DNA of 32,069 nt from an uncultured bacterium. GTDB lineage: Bacteria; Verrucomicrobiota; Lentisphaeria; Victivallales; UBA1829. Numbering within the stretch: position 1 is the first letter of the stretch; every line of letters starts with the position of its first letter. The stretch spans positions 1 through 32,069 of the forward strand of contig URNX01000038.1 of assembly GCA_900549415.1 (NCBI GenBank). The letters run 5' to 3'. A program made the translations under genes and the position numbers. The notes under the pieces are model-generated. The model was not told where the DNA came from and searched no databases. It saw nothing but the letters and a program-made list of their open reading frames with translations. Positions 22,956-31,035 of this stretch are shown piece by piece.

Positions 22956-22984
22956 TTGACAATTCCGGAAAGAGGAGTTACGTT
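22956..22984 (+). promoter_or_regulatory. Promoter of the seven-gene catabolic operon
   Basis: A perfect TTGACA (22956-22961) and TACGTT (22979-22984) are separated by 17 bases. The poor -10 box with a good -35 fits activator control. The first start codon is 23 bases on, with an AGGAGG site (22996-23001) in between. Confidence 0.6.
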
Positions 22985-23007
22985 ACAGACGAAACAGGAG
23001 GATTTTT

Positions 23008-23922
23008 ATGCATCAGAACCAGAATAGAATCGATTTTGTCGGACTCGGATTCTGCAGCAACGACGATATTTGTCTGCTCCCGGAAATCCCGATTGACCAT
23101 AAAGTGCAGATTATCGAGCACATCATTCAGGGCGGCGGCCCGGGCGGAACGGCAACCGTCGCGGCGGCAAAACTCGGACTCTCCGCGGCGTTCATCAGCG
23201 CGGTTGGCGACGATGCCGCAGGCGACCGCATGATCGCGGATTTCGAGGCGGACGGCGTCAGCACCGCCGGAATCGTGCGCCGCAAAGACAGCATGTCTCC
23301 GCTCGCATACTGCTGGATCGATGCGCCGACCGGCAAGCGCAGCGTCGCATGGACGCGCGGCACGCTCAAAGAACTGCTTCCCTCCGAAGTCGATATGAAT
23401 CTTGTCCGTTCCGCAAAGATTCTTCACCTCGACGGACACAACACGGAGGCCGCGATCGCCGCGGCGGCAGAGGCGAAAAAAGCCGGAGTGATTGTCAATT
23501 TCGATGCCGGAACCATTCGTCCGGGCGTGGAAAAAATCATTGAAAATACCGATATCTTTTTTACATCGGAATATTTCGCCCGCGCATGGACCAAAGAGGA
23601 GGATCTGGAGAAGGCGCTCGTCAAACTACTTGATGAAGGCGCGAAGGTGACCGGAATCACGGTCGGCGAAAAAGGCTCGATGGCATGGATCGACGGAAAA
23701 ATCGTCCGCTGTCCCTCGTTCGACGTCGGGCGCATTGTCGATACGACGGGAGCGGGAGACACCTTCCACAGCGCGTTTGCGGTCCGCTATCTCGAATGCG
23801 GCGACATCTATGAATCCATGCGCTTCGGTTCGGCCGTCGCCGGACTCAAATGCCGCAAGCTCGGCGGCCGCGCAGGGCTTCCCGACCGCAAAACTGTTGA
23901 CGAATTCCTGAAAAACAACTGA
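23008..23922 (+). CDS. PfkB-family sugar kinase (IolC-like or sulfofructose-kinase-like)
   Basis: The 304-residue protein is a PfkB-family kinase with the first signature GGGPGGTATVAAAKLG and the second DTTGAGDTFHSAF, in which Asp251 is the catalytic base. An intact N-terminal GLGFCSNDDICLLPEIP is of the ribokinase type. It leads a seven-gene operon that also encodes an IolB and a class II aldolase, so the IolC role (phosphorylation of 5-dehydro-2-deoxygluconate to its 6-phosphate) is a good guess. A ketose-1- or 6-kinase role is the alternative, as in sulfofructose kinase, which lies in the same family. An AGGAGG site and an activator-type promoter lie upstream. Confidence 0.85.
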   Translation: MHQNQNRIDFVGLGFCSNDDICLLPEIPIDHKVQIIEHIIQGGGPGGTATVAAAKLGLSAAFISAVGDDAAGDRMIADFEADGVSTAGIVRRKDSMSPLAYCWIDAPTGKRSVAWTRGTLKELLPSEVDMNLVRSAKILHLDGHNTEAAIAAAAEAKKAGVIVNFDAGTIRPGVEKIIENTDIFFTSEYFARAWTKEEDLEKALVKLLDEGAKVTGITVGEKGSMAWIDGKIVRCPSFDVGRIVDTTGAGDTFHSAFAVRYLECGDIYESMRFGSAVAGLKCRKLGGRAGLPDRKTVDEFLKNN

Positions 23923-23942
23923 TACTCACAGGAGGAACAGCA

Positions 23943-25316
23943 ATGGCAAAGACATTCAAGATCGGCTATCTTCCGCTGACGAAGGCAAACTGGACGAACG
24001 AGACTCTTGAAGCCGCGCGCAAAAACGCGAAGGAATATCTTCAGAGTCTGCCGGGAGTCGAAGTGATCGGCGGCGACCGCATGATCGATTTCGAGGACAA
24101 GGCGATTCAGGAACTCGATTTCTTCGAAAAGGAACGCCCGGACCTGATCGTCGCCCACTTCATGACATTTTCGCTCGGCGTGATCGTCCCGATGTTCGCG
24201 CAGCGTCTCAAAGTTCCCGTCGTGCTCTGGTCGATGAAGGAGCCGGATCCGAAGGGCGGACGCCTCCAGAACAACTCTTTCTGCGCCGCGAACATGAATT
24301 CCCATTTCATGTACCGGATGCATGTTCCGTATTTCCATATTCACGCCGAAGTCGGTTCCGCGGAAGCGAACGCCGGACTCGAAAAGGCGATCCGCGTAAC
24401 CCGCACGGTCAACATGCTCAACCGCATGAGAATCGGCGTGATCGGCGGTCGCGTTCCGGGATTCTTCACCTCCAGCTGCGACGAGATGCTTCTCCGCACG
24501 AAAGTGGGGCCGGAAGTCAAATTCATCACCGAACATGAGGTGATCGAAGCCGCCCGCAACCTCAAGCCGGAAGAGCTCGACGCCGCAATGAAGACCATTC
24601 TTTCCGACGCCAAAGTCCATCCGACTGACGGACCGAGCGAAGAACAGCTCAAAAAATCCGCCGCGCTCTTTGCGGCTGTCGGCAAGATGAAAGACAAATT
24701 CCTCGTCGACACCTTTGCAATGCGCTGCTGGCCGGAGTTCATTTCGAACGATCTCTACGGTATTGCCGTCTGCTCCACAATCGGTCATCTGACGAACCAC
24801 GGATTCCTCACTGCGTGCGAGGGCGACGCTTACGGCGCTGTCATGATGCGCATGGAACAGGAGCTTACCGGCGAACTGCCGTTCTTCTGCGACATGATTG
24901 TCATGGAGGGCGACTACGGCGTTGCGTGGCACTGCGGCGCGGCTCCCTGCAAGCTCTGCAAACCCGGTTACCAGCCTCAGCTCTGCCACAGCGCAACGGT
25001 GGAAGGCGGCGGAGTGAAGGGCGTCACCGACGAATTTCCGCTCAAGCCCGGACGCGTCACTCTGGCTCGTCTCGGCGAAAAGCGCGACGGAGACGGTTTC
25101 CGCATGCTGATTGCGACCGGCGAAGCGCTCGACACGGATCTCTTTGTCCGCGGCAACCCCGTCAAAATCAAATTCGATGCAGGCTGCGACAAGCTCCGCG
25201 ATGTTGTTATCAGCCAGGGTTGGGAGCACCACTATGCGCTCTCCTACGGCGACATTGTCCCGGAACTTCTCGACATCTGCCGCATTCTCGATATCGAACC
25301 TGTGGTCGTTCAGTAA
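23943..25316 (+). CDS. L-fucose isomerase-like aldose-ketose isomerase
   Basis: The 457-residue protein belongs to the L-fucose/L-arabinose isomerase superfamily, which interconverts aldoses and ketoses with Mn. Candidate metal ligands are Glu293 (in ACEGDAYGA), Asp317 (in FCDMIVMEGD) and His429/His430 (in WEHHYALSYGD). The Glu-Asp spacing of 24 equals that of E. coli FucI (Glu337 and Asp361), which supports an active enzyme. It is shorter than FucI (about 590). Sulfoquinovose isomerases of some sulfoglycolytic bacteria belong to the same superfamily, so the substrate is open. A GGAGG site precedes the start. Confidence 0.8.
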   Translation: MAKTFKIGYLPLTKANWTNETLEAARKNAKEYLQSLPGVEVIGGDRMIDFEDKAIQELDFFEKERPDLIVAHFMTFSLGVIVPMFAQRLKVPVVLWSMKEPDPKGGRLQNNSFCAANMNSHFMYRMHVPYFHIHAEVGSAEANAGLEKAIRVTRTVNMLNRMRIGVIGGRVPGFFTSSCDEMLLRTKVGPEVKFITEHEVIEAARNLKPEELDAAMKTILSDAKVHPTDGPSEEQLKKSAALFAAVGKMKDKFLVDTFAMRCWPEFISNDLYGIAVCSTIGHLTNHGFLTACEGDAYGAVMMRMEQELTGELPFFCDMIVMEGDYGVAWHCGAAPCKLCKPGYQPQLCHSATVEGGGVKGVTDEFPLKPGRVTLARLGEKRDGDGFRMLIATGEALDTDLFVRGNPVKIKFDAGCDKLRDVVISQGWEHHYALSYGDIVPELLDICRILDIEPVVVQ

Positions 25317-25331
25317 GAAAGGAGCTCGAAT

Positions 25332-26132
25332 ATGAGCAGCGACAAACTTCTGATTCATCTTTCCCCGAAACAGGGATACAACAAGGTTTTCGATGTGGGC
25401 GAATACAATATGGCGCTCACTTCGTTCGGTCTGATCCAGCTCGCGGACGGAACCTCTTACAAGGGTTCCACCGGCGATTTCGAAGTCGCGCTTGTCCTCC
25501 TCGGAGGCAAGTGCTCCGTCAAGGGCAGGGACTTCCAGTTTGCGGAAGTCGGAAAGCGCAGAAACGTGTTTGACGGCAAGCCGCACACGGTCTACCTCCC
25601 GCGCCATACAGACTATGAAATCACCGCGCTCGGCGACGTCGATATTGCGTACAACGCGTCTCCGGCAACCCGCGACACCGCGCGTCCGACCGTCATCACT
25701 CCGGAAGAGTGCAGAACCCTCTCGCTCGGCCGCGACAACTTCTCCCGCGCCGCCACGATCATGCTTGATGAGAAATTCGATTCCGAGCACTTCTACATCG
25801 GCGAAGGCATGATTCCCAGCGGCAACTGGTCCGGCTATCCTCCGCACCGCCACGACTTCGACAATCTGCCTGATGAAATCGACATGGAGGAGACTTATTT
25901 CTACCGTTTCGATCCCCCGCAGGGCTTCGGCATCCAGAAAGTCTACCAGCCCGACGGTTCCATCGACGAAACCTACACGGTCAAAAACAACGACACCGTT
26001 GCGATTGCCGAAGGCTATCATCCGCTCTGCGGCGCTCCCGGCTACCAGATGTATTACCTCTGGACCATGACGGGCAAAGTCAACCGCGGCCTCATCTCTT
26101 ACAAGGATCCGCTGCACAGCTGGGTAAAGTGA
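25332..26132 (+). CDS. iolB: 5-deoxy-glucuronate isomerase
   Basis: The 266-residue bicupin matches IolB. The second cupin has the metal-binding block GNWSGYPPHRHDFDNLPDE (His172, His174), followed by MEETYFYRFDPPQGFGIQKV, and later VAIAEGYHPLCGAPGYQMYY. IolB turns 5-deoxy-glucuronate into 2-deoxy-5-keto-D-gluconate in inositol catabolism. That product is phosphorylated by IolC and split by IolJ; matching kinase and aldolase genes are in the same operon. The genes making its substrate from inositol (iolG, iolE, iolD) are not. An AAAGGAG site lies upstream. Confidence 0.88.
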   Translation: MSSDKLLIHLSPKQGYNKVFDVGEYNMALTSFGLIQLADGTSYKGSTGDFEVALVLLGGKCSVKGRDFQFAEVGKRRNVFDGKPHTVYLPRHTDYEITALGDVDIAYNASPATRDTARPTVITPEECRTLSLGRDNFSRAATIMLDEKFDSEHFYIGEGMIPSGNWSGYPPHRHDFDNLPDEIDMEETYFYRFDPPQGFGIQKVYQPDGSIDETYTVKNNDTVAIAEGYHPLCGAPGYQMYYLWTMTGKVNRGLISYKDPLHSWVK

Positions 26133-26133
26133 C

Positions 26134-27645
26134 ATGAACGGCGACGACACCATTCTTCTCGGCATAGACTTCGGTTCCGGCGGCTGCAAGGTCTCCGCGA
26201 TCGACTGCACGGGGCTTATGCTCGGCGATGCGTCTGTGGAATACACCACGCATTACGAGCATCCCGGCTGGTCGGAGCAGGACCCCGCCGACTGGTATGC
26301 CGCCATGTGTCTGGCGCTCCGCAAGCTTGAGGCGAAGGGCGTGAAACTCGGAAACGTCCGCGCTCTTTCGTTTGACGGCTCCACGCACAACGCCGTTCTT
26401 CTGGACGGCGCGATGAAGCCGCTGCGCCGCACGATCATGTGGACCGACCAGCGGAGCGTCGCCGAATGCGCTCAGCTCAAAGAACGCCATGCGGACTGGA
26501 TTTTCAAAACCGCATATCAGATGCCGACTCCGACCTGGACTTTGCCGCAGATGATGTGGCTCAAAAACAACGAGCCCGATGTTCTGAAGCGGACAAAGCA
26601 CATCCTGTTCGTCAAGGATTATGTGCGTTTCCAGGTCACCGGCGTTGCCGCGACCGATCACATCGAGGCGCAGGGGACGCTCTTTTACGACATGGCGAAC
26701 CGCCGCTGGTCTCCTGAACTCGCGGAACTCGCCGGACTGGATCCCGCGGTTCTTCCGGAGCTCGTCAGCCCGACCGACCTCCTCGGCTCCGTCACCGCAA
26801 AGGCGTCCGCCGACACGGGAATCCCGGAGGGAACGCCCGTCGTCTGCGGAACATCCGACTCCGCCGTCGAGGATTACGGCGCGGGCGCGATTGAGCCGGG
26901 CGACTGCATCGTCAAACTCGCAACCGCCGGAAACGTCAATGTCATGACGTCTTCCGCGCATCCTTATCCGACGACTCTGACTTATTCGCATGTGATTCCC
27001 GGCATGTGGTACACGGTTTCCGCGACCAATGCCGCCGCGCTCTGCCAGCGCTGGTTCCGCGATCTTTTCTGTGATGCGGAAAAAGCCGCTGCGCAGAAAC
27101 TCGGAATCAATGCTTTCGAACTGCTCGATCGCGAAGCGAACCGTTCGCCGCTCGGTGCAAACGGGGTGTTCTTCCATCCCTATCTCCAGGGCGAACGCTC
27201 CCCGTACTGGGATGCAAACCTGCGCGCCAGCTTCACCGGACTCGCCATTTCGTCGACGAAGGGCGATGTGATCCGCGCCCTTCTGGAAGGCGTGGCGTTC
27301 TCTCTGCTCGACTGCTACGGTCTGATTGAGCAGATGCAGCTGCCCGTCAAACGGATTTTCCTGATCGGCGGCGGCGCCAGGAGCCGTCTCTGGAGCGAGA
27401 TTGTCTGCGATGTCTTCAACCTTCCGGTGCAGGTGCCGATTCCGGGTGACGCTTCGTTCGGCAGTGCGCTTCTTGCCGGAACCGGTGTCGGGCTTTTCGC
27501 GAACAGCGCGGACGCCGTCCGCAAATGCCTGAGAATCGACCGGGAGATTCATCCCGATCCGGAACGCGCCGCACAGTACGCCGCGCTCTTCCGCAAATAC
27601 AAATCGGTGCACGATGCCCTTGCGCCGATTTACAGCATGAAATAA
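26134..27645 (+). CDS. FGGY-family carbohydrate kinase, xylulokinase-like
   Basis: The 503-residue protein has the N-terminal ATP-binding GIDFGSGGCK (Asp12), the sugar-binding MWTDQRS (Asp105) and a CGTSDSAVEDYGAG block whose Asp242 is the probable catalytic base. A phosphate/adenine loop GGGARSRLW lies near residue 411. Length and motifs match xylulokinase, but FGGY kinases of many ketoses look alike. It starts one base past the iolB stop. With the isomerase two genes upstream, it forms a typical aldose-to-phosphoketose pair. Having two sugar kinases (PfkB and FGGY) in one operon implies two phosphorylation steps or two substrates. Confidence 0.85.
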   Translation: MNGDDTILLGIDFGSGGCKVSAIDCTGLMLGDASVEYTTHYEHPGWSEQDPADWYAAMCLALRKLEAKGVKLGNVRALSFDGSTHNAVLLDGAMKPLRRTIMWTDQRSVAECAQLKERHADWIFKTAYQMPTPTWTLPQMMWLKNNEPDVLKRTKHILFVKDYVRFQVTGVAATDHIEAQGTLFYDMANRRWSPELAELAGLDPAVLPELVSPTDLLGSVTAKASADTGIPEGTPVVCGTSDSAVEDYGAGAIEPGDCIVKLATAGNVNVMTSSAHPYPTTLTYSHVIPGMWYTVSATNAAALCQRWFRDLFCDAEKAAAQKLGINAFELLDREANRSPLGANGVFFHPYLQGERSPYWDANLRASFTGLAISSTKGDVIRALLEGVAFSLLDCYGLIEQMQLPVKRIFLIGGGARSRLWSEIVCDVFNLPVQVPIPGDASFGSALLAGTGVGLFANSADAVRKCLRIDREIHPDPERAAQYAALFRKYKSVHDALAPIYSMK

Positions 27646-27663
27646 CCCTTCAAGGAGGATAAA

Positions 27664-29118
27664 ATGTTAGTCTCTAAAGACAGCTACATGTACGAAATGA
27701 TTCGCACGGAACTTACGGACATTCTCGGCGACGAGAACGTCTGCACCCGTGACGCCGACAAGTTCGGTCACTCGATCGACTACTACTGGATCCCGGAAAT
27801 GTGGCATGACCGCGGCATGGAAACCCCGAAGCCGGACTTCATCGTCCATCCCGGCAGCGCCGAGGAAGTTTCCCGTGTCGTCAAACTTGCGAACCACTAT
27901 CATATTCCGGTCGTTCCCTGGGGCGGCGGTTCGGGTTCCCAGGGCGGCGCGCTCCCCGTCTACGGCGGAATCATCGTCGACATGAAGCGCATGAACAAAT
28001 TCATCGGCATCGACAAGGAAGCGCTCACCGTGACCTGTCAGACCGGCATGATTGCGCGTCATCTGGAATGGCAGTGCAACAAGGAAGGCTATTCCACCAT
28101 GCACCTTCCGGCTTCGATTGCGTGCGCGACGATCGGCGGTTTTCTCGCACACCGCGGAACCGGCGTTCTCTCCACGAAGTACGGCAAGATCGAAGATATG
28201 GTCATGTCTCTGGAAGTCGTCACTCCGACCGGTGAAATCATCCGCACGCTTCCGGTCCCGCGCCACGCCTCCGGTCCGGATCTCACCATGCTCTTCCTCG
28301 GCAGCGAAGGCACGCTCGGCATCATTACCGAAGTGACACTGAAGGTTCATCCGCAGCCGGAAGCCCGCGAATTCCGCGCCTACATCTTCAAAGATTTCCA
28401 CACCGCAATGAGCGCCGGAGCGGAACTCATGCGCAGCCGTCTCCAGCCCTGCGCCGTCCGTCTCTACGATGAAGAGGAAACAATTCACCACGTCCGGAAA
28501 GTGTTCGGCATGGAGCTCGACAAGGGCGCGTATCTTGTCTTCGGTTTCGACGGCCGCAAGGACATCGTCGACTGCCAGATGCGTTATGCCCGCGAAATCA
28601 TGGAAAAGAAATACAAAGGCAAAGACCTCGGCAGCAAAGGCGGCGACCTCTGGTGGCAGAACAAGTACAAATTCTTCTATCCTCCGTTCATGTTCCACAT
28701 GCCGCAGGCGTTCGGAACCCTGGATACTGTTGCGACTTTCTCGAACATTGAAAATGTCTATCACGCCATGAAGAAAGTGGTCAACGAGAACTTCCCGCAG
28801 GCGCGTTTCATCGGTCACTTCTCGCACTGGTACGAGTGGGGCTGCATGCTCTACGCCCGCTTTATCTTCGAAGAGAAGGACGTTCCGAAGGATCCGCGTG
28901 AAGCCGCCGCGCTCTACAACAAAGTCTGGGATCTCGCCATCCGCGCGGCGATCGCGAACGGCGGCGTCATCAACGAACATCACGGCGTCGGACTCAAGCT
29001 CGGCCGCCTGATGAAGGAGCTTTACGGACCCGCGATGCCCGTGCTGGAAGGCATCAAGAAACAGCTCGACCCGAACAACATTATGAACCCCGGCAAATTA
29101 GGTTTCAAAGGAGTCTGA
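27664..29118 (+). CDS. FAD-linked oxidase, GlcD/AGPS-like
   Basis: The 484-residue protein is a VAO-fold flavoenzyme. The pyrophosphate-binding loop is WGGGSGSQGG (86-95), and GSEGTLGIITEVTLKVHPQP is the typical FAD-oxidase block. The C-terminus has HHGVGLKLGR (His439, His440) and LDPNNIMNPGKLG, as in D-lactate dehydrogenase, GlcD and alkyl-DHAP synthase. It is followed after two bases by a GlcF-like Fe-S gene, which favours a 2-hydroxyacid oxidase passing electrons to that partner. The substrate (for example D-lactate or glycolate from the aldolase reaction) is an inference. An AAGGAGG site precedes the start. Confidence 0.82.
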   Translation: MLVSKDSYMYEMIRTELTDILGDENVCTRDADKFGHSIDYYWIPEMWHDRGMETPKPDFIVHPGSAEEVSRVVKLANHYHIPVVPWGGGSGSQGGALPVYGGIIVDMKRMNKFIGIDKEALTVTCQTGMIARHLEWQCNKEGYSTMHLPASIACATIGGFLAHRGTGVLSTKYGKIEDMVMSLEVVTPTGEIIRTLPVPRHASGPDLTMLFLGSEGTLGIITEVTLKVHPQPEAREFRAYIFKDFHTAMSAGAELMRSRLQPCAVRLYDEEETIHHVRKVFGMELDKGAYLVFGFDGRKDIVDCQMRYAREIMEKKYKGKDLGSKGGDLWWQNKYKFFYPPFMFHMPQAFGTLDTVATFSNIENVYHAMKKVVNENFPQARFIGHFSHWYEWGCMLYARFIFEEKDVPKDPREAAALYNKVWDLAIRAAIANGGVINEHHGVGLKLGRLMKELYGPAMPVLEGIKKQLDPNNIMNPGKLGFKGV

Positions 29119-29120
29119 TC

Positions 29121-30158
29121 ATGAATATCGACAACTATACCGACGCAATTATGAACTGCCGTTTCTGTTTCATGTGCCGTCATCTTTCGGCAATCGGAAA
29201 TGTGCGGTTCACCGAAGCCGACACCCCCCGCGTCCGCGCCGCAATGACCTACGGCGTCACCATGCATCCGGAACAGCTCGCAAATCAGGATTATATCGAC
29301 ACGCTCTACCGTTCCGACCTCAGCGCCTGCTGCCGCTTCCACTGCGTCAGTCATTTCGATGAGAACGGACTCAACCTTGCCGCCCGCGCCGACATCGTGG
29401 AGGCCGGACTTGCTCCTGAATACGTCAAAGCTATTGCCGCTGAACTCAAAAAGAACGAAAAATGGACCGGTAAAGGCGAGGGCGATGTCCTCTACTTCAT
29501 TGACAACTACACCGCGGAAGCGAAGACCGTCGTCAAGGCGTTCGATGCCGTCATGAAAAAAGCCGGCGTGAAATATCAGACGGTCACCGGCGGCTGCATC
29601 GGCAAAGCTCTGAACATCCTCGGTTTCCGCAAGGAGGCGAAGGAGGCAATGCAGAAGTTTGCCCAGGTCATCAAGGCGAGCAAGGCGAAGACCGTTGTCG
29701 TCTCCAATCCTGCCGCTTACGATGCGCTGGTTCATGACTTCAAGGAGGCTGGCGTCAAGCTTTCCGCGAAGGTTATGCACACTTCCGAGTTCATCAAATC
29801 GCTCAAACTCAAATTTTCGAAGAAGGCCGGCAAAGCCTATTATCTCGAAAGCGATTATCTGAAGAACTACAACGATGATATGCAGGCTCCGCGCGAACTT
29901 CTCGCCGCACTGAAAACCGATCTGGTTCCGTTCGGCACCAACAACGAGGAATCCTACACCTGCGGCGAGGGCGCGGTCGTCCTCCCGAAAATTGATGAAT
30001 CGCTTGTTGCGAAACTCGCGAAATACATCGAGGCGCGTGCCGATGATCCGAAGAAGGATCTCATCGTTGTCGCTTCTCCGTATACGAAGATTTTCCTGAC
30101 GAAATACACGGCTCTCAACGTCAAGACTCTGGAAGAGCTTGCCGCTGCCTGCCTCTGA
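29121..30158 (+). CDS. GlcF-like Fe-S-binding protein with degenerate cluster motifs
   Basis: The 345-residue protein has Cys13, Cys16 and Cys19 near its start (CRFCFMC), in the place of the first 4Fe-4S motif of GlcF, but the fourth Cys-Pro is absent. A second site reads Cys70, Cys71 and Cys75, again without the last Cys-Pro. The two C-terminal CCG-type motifs are reduced to single cysteines (GGCIGKA; TCGEG), and the VVS-CPSC-like segment reads VVSNPAAY. The FAD oxidase directly upstream and an overall GlcF-like layout suggest an electron-transfer partner, but cluster binding cannot be assumed. An AAAGGAG site precedes the start. Confidence 0.7.
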   Translation: MNIDNYTDAIMNCRFCFMCRHLSAIGNVRFTEADTPRVRAAMTYGVTMHPEQLANQDYIDTLYRSDLSACCRFHCVSHFDENGLNLAARADIVEAGLAPEYVKAIAAELKKNEKWTGKGEGDVLYFIDNYTAEAKTVVKAFDAVMKKAGVKYQTVTGGCIGKALNILGFRKEAKEAMQKFAQVIKASKAKTVVVSNPAAYDALVHDFKEAGVKLSAKVMHTSEFIKSLKLKFSKKAGKAYYLESDYLKNYNDDMQAPRELLAALKTDLVPFGTNNEESYTCGEGAVVLPKIDESLVAKLAKYIEARADDPKKDLIVVASPYTKIFLTKYTALNVKTLEELAAACL

Positions 30159-30173
30159 TAAGGAGACCGGACT

Positions 30174-31001
30174 ATGGCTCTTGTAACAATGAAGGAGATC
30201 CTCCTCCCGGCGCGCAAGGAAAAGCGCGCCGTGGGAGCGTTCAACATTGCGAACTACGAAACCGCCCGGGCGGTTATCCAGGCGGCGGAAGCGGAAAAAT
30301 CCCCGGTCATCATCCAGCTGTACATGCGCCTTTTCGATTCGACGAAGGCGTTTGATCTTGCCGGCTCGCTGATCCGCATGGCGCACCGCTGCAATCAGCC
30401 GGTTGCGCTGCATCTGGACCATGGCGACAACGTCGGTCAGGTGAAGGATGCGCTTGCATGGGGTTACACCTCGGTGATGTACGACGGTTCCCGTCTTCCG
30501 TTTGAAGAGAACGTGCGTATCACACATTTCTGCGTGGAATACGCCAAAGCGTTCGGCGCGTCGGTCGAGGGCGAAATCGGCCATGTCGCACAGGGGGATG
30601 AAACAGCCCTGACCGATGTGAAGGAAGCGTATGAGTTCGCGAAACAGACGGGCGTTGATGCGCTTGCCGTTTCGATCGGAACCGCGCACGGCTACTACAA
30701 AGCAACGCCGAAGCTTGACATTCAGCGCTGCCGGGAGATTGCGGATTCCCTTCCCGAGACTCCGCTTGTCCTGCATGGCGGTTCGGGTACTCCGCTGGAG
30801 GACGTCCGCAAGTCGATCCAGGCCGGTATTGCGAAGATCAACATTGCGACGGAGTTCATGGATACCTACCTGAAGTCCACGCGCAGAAAGCTTGACGAAC
30901 TGGATGGCAAGTTCCTTCCGGTCGACAAGTTTTATGATCCGATCGTGGATGACTGTGCCGCGCACGTCGCGCGCCTGATTCGTTTTTTTGCGGGAAAATG
31001 A
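30174..31001 (+). CDS. Class II fructose-bisphosphate-type aldolase (IolJ/GatY-like)
   Basis: The 275-residue protein is a class II (zinc) aldolase. Its zinc ligands are His83 (in LHLDHG), His172 (in IGTAHG) and His201 (in LHGGSG), and Asp82 is the catalytic residue. It has the GYTSVMYDGSRLPFEENV and KINIATEF blocks typical of DHAP-forming family members. Relatives split fructose-1,6-bisphosphate, tagatose-1,6-bisphosphate or 6-phospho-5-dehydro-2-deoxygluconate (IolJ). In an operon with iolB and a PfkB kinase, the IolJ reaction (DHAP plus malonate semialdehyde) is attractive. It ends the operon; a GGAG site precedes the start. Confidence 0.87.
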   Translation: MALVTMKEILLPARKEKRAVGAFNIANYETARAVIQAAEAEKSPVIIQLYMRLFDSTKAFDLAGSLIRMAHRCNQPVALHLDHGDNVGQVKDALAWGYTSVMYDGSRLPFEENVRITHFCVEYAKAFGASVEGEIGHVAQGDETALTDVKEAYEFAKQTGVDALAVSIGTAHGYYKATPKLDIQRCREIADSLPETPLVLHGGSGTPLEDVRKSIQAGIAKINIATEFMDTYLKSTRRKLDELDGKFLPVDKFYDPIVDDCAAHVARLIRFFAGK

Positions 31002-31007
31002 CCGCAT

Positions 31008-31034
31008 CCGCCGCCGCACCGCAGGGGGCGGCGG
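31008..31034 (+). terminator. Hairpin after the aldolase gene, cut off at the junction
   Basis: CCGCCGCC (31008-31015) pairs with GGCGGCGG (31027-31034) around an 11-base loop, seven bases past the stop codon. No T-run follows because the sequence changes character within a few bases. It is probably the operon's terminator truncated by a junction. Confidence 0.5.
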
Positions 31035-31035
31035 C

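Noticed and set aside
23808..26249. 813-codon minus-strand open frame opposite the kinase, isomerase and iolB genes
   Set aside because: It spans three well-supported plus-strand genes and their boundaries and shows no family motif, so it is a codon-bias shadow.
30856..31035. C-terminal continuation of HypD
   Set aside because: The frame stays open into the aldolase gene, but past YKRAVPEQGN the residues no longer match HypD and are just the complement of the hairpin and aldolase codons.
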